Below, piece by piece: positions 54,353 to 64,000 of a stretch of 64,000 nt of DNA (positions are counted from its first letter, which is position 1; every line of letters starts with the position of its first letter). The position numbers were made by a program, and so were the translations under genes. Origin of the DNA: Macrobrachium rosenbergii (lineage: Eukaryota; Arthropoda; Malacostraca; Decapoda; Palaemonidae). A model generated the notes under the pieces. That model saw only the letters and a list, made by a program, of their open reading frames with translations. It was not told where the DNA came from and made no database searches. The stretch is taken from contig NC_089795.1 in the NCBI RefSeq assembly GCF_040412425.1, forward strand, positions 79,032,663-79,096,662, read 5' to 3'.

Positions 54353-54560
54353 GGACGCAAATTCATGAGATGTTAGGTTAAGTAGGTTAGTTAGGTTAGG
54401 TTAGATTAGATCAATATTTGTAATTTGGGTGTGGGAAACTTAATGAGATTATTTTCAAGAAAATTCTAAGGTTAGTTTTTAAGATATGGCGCCCGCTGTT
54501 TTCAGGGAAAGGTCTCGGTACTGGGTTACATCTCGGGGAAAATGCGACCCGGACTAGGTA
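54353..54560 (+). repeat. TTAGG-headed dispersed repeat, copy 2
   Basis: GGACGCAAATTC and GAGATGTTAGG, then TTAGTTAGGTTAGGTTAG, ATTTTCAAGAAAATTCTAAG, AAGATATGGCG and TTTTCAGGGAAAGGTCTCGG. It parallels 39489-39730 without the 40-odd extra bases that copy 1 has before its TTAGG run. Confidence 0.75.
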
Positions 54561-55654
54561 GGGGCTTTTAAGATTACCGTCCCATCAACTTAGCGATTTT
54601 AAAGAGAATATTGCTAGCATATAACACCTAATTTTATCTATCAATGAAAATCTATTGAAAGCTCATTCAAATTTATTTCAGATTTAAGGGCCTGAAGCTT
54701 CCTTGAACTTTTCGGGGGTAGGCTATGCGAAGAATACGAGTATGTTTGTTCTGTTTTCAAAATGAATTTGATGATTCAGTCCATGCAGAGAGATATTCGA
54801 TAATTCAGGCCGAGTCTGTGTAAGTTCGTCTTTCAAATTACCATTCTAAAACATGGGTGGTTTTCACATTTATTAATAAATTTTTTTTTTTAGAAAAATT
54901 TCGTTTTAAGGATGATTTTCAAACGGTATAAGCGAGTATGTGGCCTGTTTTTATATTAGTTGTATTAGATTGGTAAGTAAATGGAACAAAAAGCTGTCAC
55001 TTTTTTCAAGTAGGTATGTTGTACTTCTTTGATAAGTCAAGCTGTGAGACATCGTCGAAGATGTAATGTACCCGAGCTACTGAGATATTAAGTTTGTTAA
55101 GAGAGTAGTTTGGGACTAACTGATTTATAACGCACACACACAAAAGAAAGAAAAACTCCCGTCAACAACTCATGAAGGATTTGAAATTCGTGACAACAAC
55201 TTGAAAAACTATGTTTTTTCTGAGAACTAGCCGGAAAAATTAACTTTAATTCTTTGAAATATACTACTTAGCGCAAGCGACGAAAATTTTTATTGTTAAA
55301 TATATTTAACTTTGCCAATACTTTTTAATTTTGCGATGAAATACACTAAGTCAGCGTTTGTAGTATTTTCATATTTGAAGATATTTCATTATGAAATATT
55401 ACCATAATTCTTATTAGTAAAATGCCATTGCGGATGTGTATTCGTTTTCCTATATAACGAAGTTATATAAATGTTATAGTATTTTGTCGAATATTACACA
55501 TCACTGCTAATGAGAATAAGTAACGAGAATAAAGAATTTCGTTGATGGAAGTCTATGACTGATTCTTGACACCCGTAATCCTTTTAAACCAAATAGGAAT
55601 AATTCAGACATATTTTCAACCCTCTCCGCACGTACACCCCATAGCGACACTTAC
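54561..55654. other. intron between gene B non-coding exon and start exon, second part
   Basis: AT-rich, no recognisable feature. Confidence 0.4.
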
Positions 55655-55704
55655 CTTATCTTCCCTTCCCCTAGGATATGGTGAATAATAATGAGGCGGA
55701 AGGT
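55655..55704 (-). other. non-coding first exon of gene B
   Basis: Donor GATAAG|gtaagt at 55654 on the minus strand, 70 bp after a TATA box. The left boundary is defined by the donor; the right boundary (transcription start) is estimated from TATA spacing. It splices to the acceptor at 53598, five bases before the ATG. Confidence 0.6.
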
Positions 55705-55719
55705 GACATCGTGATTGCC

Positions 55720-55727
55720 CTTATATA
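55720..55727 (-). promoter_or_regulatory. TATA box of gene B
   Basis: TATATAAG on the minus strand. The expected start, 25-35 bp downstream, falls at about 55692-55704, where pyrimidine-CA initiator-like sites (TCACC, CTCATT) occur. A strong donor follows, which supports a real transcription unit. Confidence 0.6.
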
Positions 55728-56017
55728 CGCCTCAGTTTTAGCTTTGGTTGTCAACTCCGCGCTACGTCGACAAAAACCATTGCTCAAGGTCTGTTTCTAT
55801 GGGTGCCGCGATGGTTTTACGGCTTTGCTTCCAATAACATGCTTTGGGACCACGTCTATGAATATTGAGTGGTTTTAATCAGGTAGGAATTTAGGTTGCG
55901 TATGGGAGTAAGTGCGTAAGCATGTTCTAATAGATGAGTGAACAATGGAACTTTAATTTATTTTACAATAACTTACGAACACTTATGAACACAAACACCG
56001 CATGTACACACACATGT

Positions 56018-58183
<2,166 letters not shown>

Positions 58184-58237
<54 letters not shown>
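58184..58237. repeat. (CT)n microsatellite
   Basis: 27 CT units. Confidence 0.97.
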
Positions 58238-58240
<3 letters not shown>

Positions 58241-58584
58241 AACTGCAATAAATTTTCTTCATCCATCTTATCTAATAGAGGCAAACCTATTCAAGCCTTA
58301 AAGTCTCATGGACCCTTTGGTTATAATTTAGGATCCAGGATGCTGACTTTCTAGTTTGTCTTCTTTATAATGTTTATTACCAGTGAATATTCACATCTCT
58401 AACTTCGTTCCAAATAGACTAGTTTAGCTACGTCTAAATGTACGCTTCTTGTTGTACAACTGGTCAACTGTTATTTATTTATCTTTTTTTTATTGTAATT
58501 TGAAATTAACAATTATTTATGCCGTGACAGGTTCAATAAGCGGAAACGATGGGGAGAAACCTTTTTACTGATGTTTCCCTTGAC

Positions 58585-59180
58585 AAGGTCAGTACTCAAT
58601 TTTTGTCACGCAAAATGGAGAGCCTTGGAGCTTCCCTCCCGTCGCGCTGGGGTGATGTTTGTTGTCGTTTTCTTGCCCTTCCTTTTCTTCCTTGATTCTT
58701 CCTACATTATGGTGTTGATAATAGTTATTTCTATATTTTCTTAGGTTTCGATGCAAAATGTTTTGATTGATGTAAGTCACATTTAATTGTTGGGCTTTTA
58801 CAGTCTTGTGGATGTAAATCTTGAAACAACTACATAAACCGAAATGCAAGATTTTAATGAAAAGTTTTAGGAAGATGACATAGTGAAGGACCGGTTCGCA
58901 GGATTTGGACGATACGATAATTAGACAGTTATGCTTGCAGTCTCAGGACTCTGAATCTTTGAAACGATGTATCTACCTCGTAAAGAGATTTCATTATAAT
59001 AATTTCGGAAATTTTTTTATGATGTTAATGGAGGAGATGGGTTTTTTCTGATTCACTCCATAATAAATAGGTGGCCCTAACACTAATTCCAGTTTGCCAT
59101 TGACGAGGTCAGTTTACCCTAGAGAAAAATTTTGTCACGCAAAATGGAGAGCCTCTGGAGCTTCCCTCCATTGTGGTTGT
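58585..59180 (+). repeat. dispersed direct repeat pair about 530 bp apart
   Basis: GACAAGGTCAGT...TTTTGTCACGCAAAATGGAG AGCC..GGAGCTTCCCTCC at 58581-58641 recurs at 59102-59171 with the start GACGAGGTCAGT. The DNA between them is unique. Confidence 0.75.
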
Positions 59181-60505
59181 TCAAGTAATGGCATGTATCG
59201 ATTTGGTTGCTGTGTGTTGTGTGAGGAAGGGGTGGAAAAATATTGCCCTGTTGGGGGGCTTTCGTATTGTCCAAAATCCTCACAAAATTCTAAGTTCTTT
59301 GACGGTGGATTTCAGATGTTACTCTAAAACAATTATTTACAATACATGAGGTGCTTTTTTTAGGAAGCTGACCTTTTATTTAAAGTCAGTGGGACTTGAA
59401 CGTGGGAGGTGATTATCCCCTACATAAAATAGTTTAAGGTGTTGTGTCTTAGTTATTTCGGTTCTTGTGTTATCCTGAAACGAGAACAGGAAGAACCCAT
59501 CGTCATTTGGTTATGCTTTAGCCATCCGTCTGTTAGCATAGCAGAACTTAAGCTTCTCAGAATATGATGTCCCTGTATTCACAGATTTGGTTTGTTGATT
59601 TGACTGTAAATTAATGTGCATCACGTTAGAGCTTTCCCGGTTAGTGATCTGCAGCATAAAACCATTTAATTGGAAGCTGCTGTCTGGAATCCTGGTTGTT
59701 TGCTGGTAGCGTATCGTCATTAATCCGTAATGGTTTGTAGTATGTACGTCATTTAATTAATGGGTGGCTTGATTGGTAAGTGCCATTCGTAGAGGTAGGA
59801 AGGTCTTTCTTAATGATGGTAACTGTTGTGGGAGTCAGGTTGTGTCGAGTTAGTTTACAAACCCAAATTTTGATGGTCTTAAGAAATGGTGCTTTAGAAA
59901 AGAGCTTCAGTAAGAAGTATTTGGAGATACATTTATAGCTATAGCGTTTTGTCATATTCAAGTTAAGTAACACGTATGGGAACAGATTAGTAACTTTTAA
60001 GTAAGTGAAGTTAGAGAATGCAAAGCATAGTTACGTTCCTTAGCTGCGTAATTAAGATCGTCTTGGTAATGTAGTCCGTATATAAATTCTAGCGGCAAAT
60101 AGACCCTTGAACTCGGTAATGATGTATAAGTTGAATACAGGCACAAAAGGCAGTAAGTAAAATCCACAAATACGGAGCGAGAACGGTTCGGTAAATACCC
60201 ATTACATCATCCGTATGACCTGAAAATGTCATTAAATTTTGTCTATTTTTACCCCAGGAACAACATTCATTTATGCTGACATTTAAAAAGTAAATATAGA
60301 TTTGCTTTATTGGGATAATAGCTATGACGCCTGGAGCAGCATGTTATGTACACTGTAAATTAACCGGATTACAAAAACAAATTTGTTTGTGGGCTTTGTG
60401 CCTACAGTTTGATTAACTGTCGGGCACAGAATTCTGTCTTTCATGTATTGTACACTAAAATTAAAAGAATTTCATATATGGATATGTATATGTGTATATA
60501 CAAGT
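59181..60505. other. no gene recognised
   Basis: Unique-looking AT-rich sequence. Confidence 0.4.

Positions 60506-60509
<4 letters not shown>

Positions 60510-60588
<79 letters not shown>
60510..60588. repeat. (AT)n microsatellite
   Basis: About 39 AT units, directly 3' (relative to the minus strand) of the LINE remnant that follows. Confidence 0.96.
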
Positions 60589-60590
<2 letters not shown>

Positions 60591-61100
60591 TCCAGTCATT
60601 CCACATGCCTAAACCATCTCAAAACGATTTGGACCATCCGGTCACCTACGCTAACCTCTTTACCACTTCCACTTACCCTTACCTTTTTTCAGTTCTCACA
60701 CTGTATAGGCTGTGCGAACAGTAAATCTCAACAGCTTCAACCTTTCTGCTTTCATACACTTCACTTCCATAAAATGGAGTGGGCTCAACAGTCCCTGAGT
60801 ACATTTCCACTCTGGCTTTCGTAGACCCTCTGGTTCTCTTCTGCAATCTACACGTTAACTTGCATGTTCTCTTAGCCTTCTCCATCTTTTATATTTGCTT
60901 CCAAATATCTATATTAATCAGTTGCTTCCATTCTTCCAATATTCGTATTAGTAGTAATTTCTCCATCTTTCTGGCTTCCATTTAATCTTAACTTTACTCT
61001 GCTCCCATTTATTCTCAACTTTATCCTTTTGCAAACTCTTTCAGACTATTAATAGCTTCTGCATCTTCTCTTCACTATCTCCAGTCGGCACTATATCACT
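60589..61100 (-). mobile_element. non-LTR retrotransposon remnant (reverse transcriptase)
   Basis: Minus-strand pieces in order: GDSEEKMQKL (near 61085-61060, after the catalytic block), then ARVEMYSGTVEPTPFYGSEV and KVEAVEIY (60850-60740). Same family style as 50335-51010. Interrupted by stops. The (AT)n at 60510-60588 sits at its 3' side. Confidence 0.68.
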
Positions 61101-62400
61101 TGCAATTCCTATTTTCGTATCCAACTATTTTTCACCTGCATCTACCACACCTTTTACTTCTTGCATTAATCCGTGATTGGAGACATGTAACACCCATGAA
61201 TTACTCACGCCCACTTTTACACAAAACCAGTCGTTCAGCTTTCTACATACTCTTGCATGCTTTGCTTTACTCATAGAAACCTTGATTCACCCTCGACAAC
61301 TTATCTGGCATACCTCATAGTCGCAACACCCTCCACATTGCCCTTATCAATTTTATCATGTTTTTCTCCTTACTTTCAAACTTTCCTGTAACTGCTTTGT
61401 AACCCTCAATAGATTCACACATCAGCCTCTTTGTTGAAAACCGCACACTTCATATTCTGTCCATACCCTTATCATCTTTCTTGCTTTCTCAGAATCCTAC
61501 CGAACCGAACAACTTGTCTGTTATTCTAAGATATCATATGCCATTTTAATTCTTACAGTAACCTTTATAACCTTCACCTTTATAGAATGGAAATTAATTC
61601 CTCTCAACCATTTTTTTTAGAACCTTAGCCTCTGCTAGACACAGTTTTAAAAACCTTGGCCAACACCTTAATCACACATTGCCATCATACTATAACATCT
61701 AATATGTAATCTCACCAGTTCGTGATGTCTTTCCATTCAGTCTCCCAATTACTCCTTGTATCCAGCCAGTCACTTCCAAGAACGTTCTCAAATTTAAATG
61801 AATTGTATCCAATGTCGATTTGTTCAGCTCTGCTGCTCCTCTGTCTTATGTATTAAACGAGTTTCAAAATAATCACTTCAAACAGTATCTCTTCATTTTC
61901 TTTTTTTCATTCTGAGATCGATTTAATTTTTAACCACTCTCGCTCTATATATTGATCCCTCTGTAGAATAGCATCTTATTCAGCATTAGGTTCTCATTCA
62001 CCCCCTTCCTTCAATTTTCATAAATTGCCGCTTTTTTCTTTTAACTTTCTTCTTGATTACCCTCTCCACGAGCGTCTATTCTGTCAAAGAGCAGCACTTC
62101 TTATGATGTCCATTTTTCTTTCAGTAAACATTTACTTTCATATTTCTTGCTACCACTTGTTTTTATTTTCTCATCCTACCTTCCCATACCCACAAATACT
62201 CCCCAGTTACCTTTGACCCCTTGGAATTTTCACCCATTTTCCTCCAGGTTAATCGTACATCTATCTTGTGTCTTTTCAACAAATAATGATCAAATATACT
62301 CCAGCCGTTTCTTTCTTCACCGTTACATCTACCAACTACCGCTTTCATCTATTCTGTACCAACATAATATAGCAAACTCGTTTCATAAATAGAAATGATT
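61101..62400. repeat. pyrimidine-rich plus strand, probably more retroelement-derived DNA
   Basis: Strong C/T bias on the plus strand continues from the reverse-transcriptase remnant for 1.3 kb. I see no coding motif that would prove it. Edges are approximate. Confidence 0.35.
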
Positions 62401-62836
62401 AAGCAGAGATGTAACAGTTTTTTCTTTCCCACCGTAAAGATTTCTTCAGGCCCTATGGAATGTTTGAATAGAAAATTTCATAAATATTTGCTGTACATTC
62501 GTTCTCATCGTGTTCATAACATTGGAGTGTACTACAGTGTGTGAACTCTGAATATCAAATGTGATCAAATTATTAAAAGAACATGCTCAGGCTTTCATCC
62601 TCACAGAAGTAACGTCATCATCCCTGTGCAAATAACCTCTAATATAAGGCCCCTTTTGCACTGGCGAAGTGACGATGTAACTGACTGGTGTGACTAAAAG
62701 CTTATGCTCAGTTGAGAGAGAGAGAGAGAGAGTAAAGCAGTAACGGAACACATTTTCTGAATGAAATAACTGGGCATAATAGTTTTCCTTGTTAGTAGTA
62801 ATGGTATTGGTTAAGCTATAAAATCCGATCCAATTT

Positions 62837-62886
<50 letters not shown>

Positions 62887-64000
62887 GGGAAGTGGTCGTT
62901 GTGGTGGTGGGGAGGGAGTAAGAAATACAAGAATTCGTTTTATGTATAGAGACAAATACAATAGCAGAAATCATTGTCCGATTGAAATAACTGTAAATTA
63001 TATTCTCTAATAATGTTAGCCTATATATAGTATGTTTTCTGATCCAAATTTGACGTAAAGACAGAGATAGAGGCTGGGTTGGTTGGTAATGGGGGGAGGA
63101 GGGCGGTTGTTTGTTGATGTCAGACTATGCAATATCACCCGAAAGTGATGCATGTTATGTCCTTGTTATCCCTGGAATCTTCATATCCGAATATCAGATC
63201 TTCCTTGCAGAGCAGAATTTTCCATTCCACTCGCTGGCCTGTTATGACTCGGACATTATTCGGAAATTCCCCCTTGGAGCAATTTTCGCCGTATTTGTGA
63301 ATTGAAAGGATGTTTTTACCTTCACTCGATATTGAAGCTACGTATTTTTTTTTTCTTTCGCTCTTGTTATGGCTCAGTTCTTTTTCAGGCGCGTTATGTT
63401 TACAAGAGCCACCGGGCGTGCATTCTCTCACGAGGTAATGAAATGTGGCTCTATTTCCTGCATTCTCTGGAGGTTTTTTCCCTCTTCTGACAATTTTTGT
63501 CATTTCTCCATTCCTTTTGCTCCAGTGCTTGCTTGATGGTCTCTGAACCCGTTTTTGCCTGAAACTGTTTTAGCACATGTAGTAGTCATTATACTTCGAC
63601 CCTCCATTGCATGGGGTGCTGTTTGGTTCGTGGTATACTGGCGAAAATATATTGGCGAAAATAATTCGTTTTCGCTAGGAACTGCAGGGAACGATGGCAG
63701 CTTTGACTAGTGTATTTTTCGAGTTTTAATATTTGTCGAATTTCCATCCCTTCTCTTGTAACCCGAATGCGCGAAAAACATTTTTGCTTCCTCGTCAGTT
63801 CAAACATGACCTTTGACAGAGCTAATTAGACAGTCCGAAGATGCCTAATTAGCTGAGTGTGTTACGGGAGATTTCATCCGCAATTTTCCAGTTGTCGTAA
63901 TGAGGATAGATCAATACTTCCTTGAACTGAGATGAGATGTGCGTGTTGCTTTTATCTCAGATCTAAAGGGAAAGTTAAGCAACTCTCTAGTTTGTAAAAT
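62401..64000. other. right end, no gene recognised
   Basis: (GA)n at 62716-62731 and 62839-62882. No exon or repeat family recognised in the rest. Confidence 0.4.

Noticed and set aside
55678..55878. 66-codon plus-strand frame
   Set aside because: It lies antisense to the gene B promoter and leader exon, which have better support.

Overview
The window looks like nuclear DNA of an arthropod, most probably a decapod crustacean (shrimp or prawn). The evidence is GT-AG introns with genes split into small exons, an AT-rich background, very dense dinucleotide microsatellites ((CT)n, (TA)n, (CA)n), tRNA-derived SINEs, decayed non-LTR retrotransposons, and a repeat headed by the arthropod telomere-like unit TTAGG. 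The assignment to decapods, perhaps a caridean prawn, is inference from repeat character. Most of the 64 kb is intron, intergenic DNA and repeats. Three genes can be assembled from exons, all on the minus strand.

Left end (about 0.2-7.2 kb): the 5' part of a CFAP53 (CCDC11) homologue, a cilia/flagella coiled-coil protein. Three phase-compatible coding exons are visible and the rest runs off the left edge. About 2 kb upstream of the first coding exon lie two X-box (RFX-type) motifs, the expected control element of ciliary genes, followed by a splice donor that could end a non-coding first exon.

Middle-left (14.8-20.8 kb) and right (47.6-55.7 kb): two paralogous genes for small secreted cysteine-containing proteins of a family I do not recognise. 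They share six coding exons, all phase 0, each with an acceptor exactly 5 nt before the ATG. The right copy (gene B) is intact: 297 aa, with a TATA-box promoter, a short non-coding first exon and a candidate polyA signal. The left copy (gene A) keeps all its splice sites and four open exons, but exons 3 and 5 carry in-frame stops. It is either a young unprocessed pseudogene or a gene whose product depends on skipping those two exons.

Mobile and repeat DNA fills the rest. There are five copies of an interspersed family (R1), one carrying a nested terminal-inverted-repeat element. There are three copies of a hairpin-rich family (R2), a tRNA-like SINE ending in a long (AT)n tail, and a head-to-head inverted pair of that SINE's body. 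A 190-bp-arm foldback with a (TA)n centre lies inside gene B. Three reverse-transcriptase remnants, three minisatellites (26, 32 and 53 bp units, the first with a 78-bp higher-order period) and several 80-140 bp tandem duplications are also present. I found no further protein-coding gene, rRNA, functional tRNA or CRISPR array. The stretch from 20.8 to 47.6 kb appears to be gene-free and repeat-rich.
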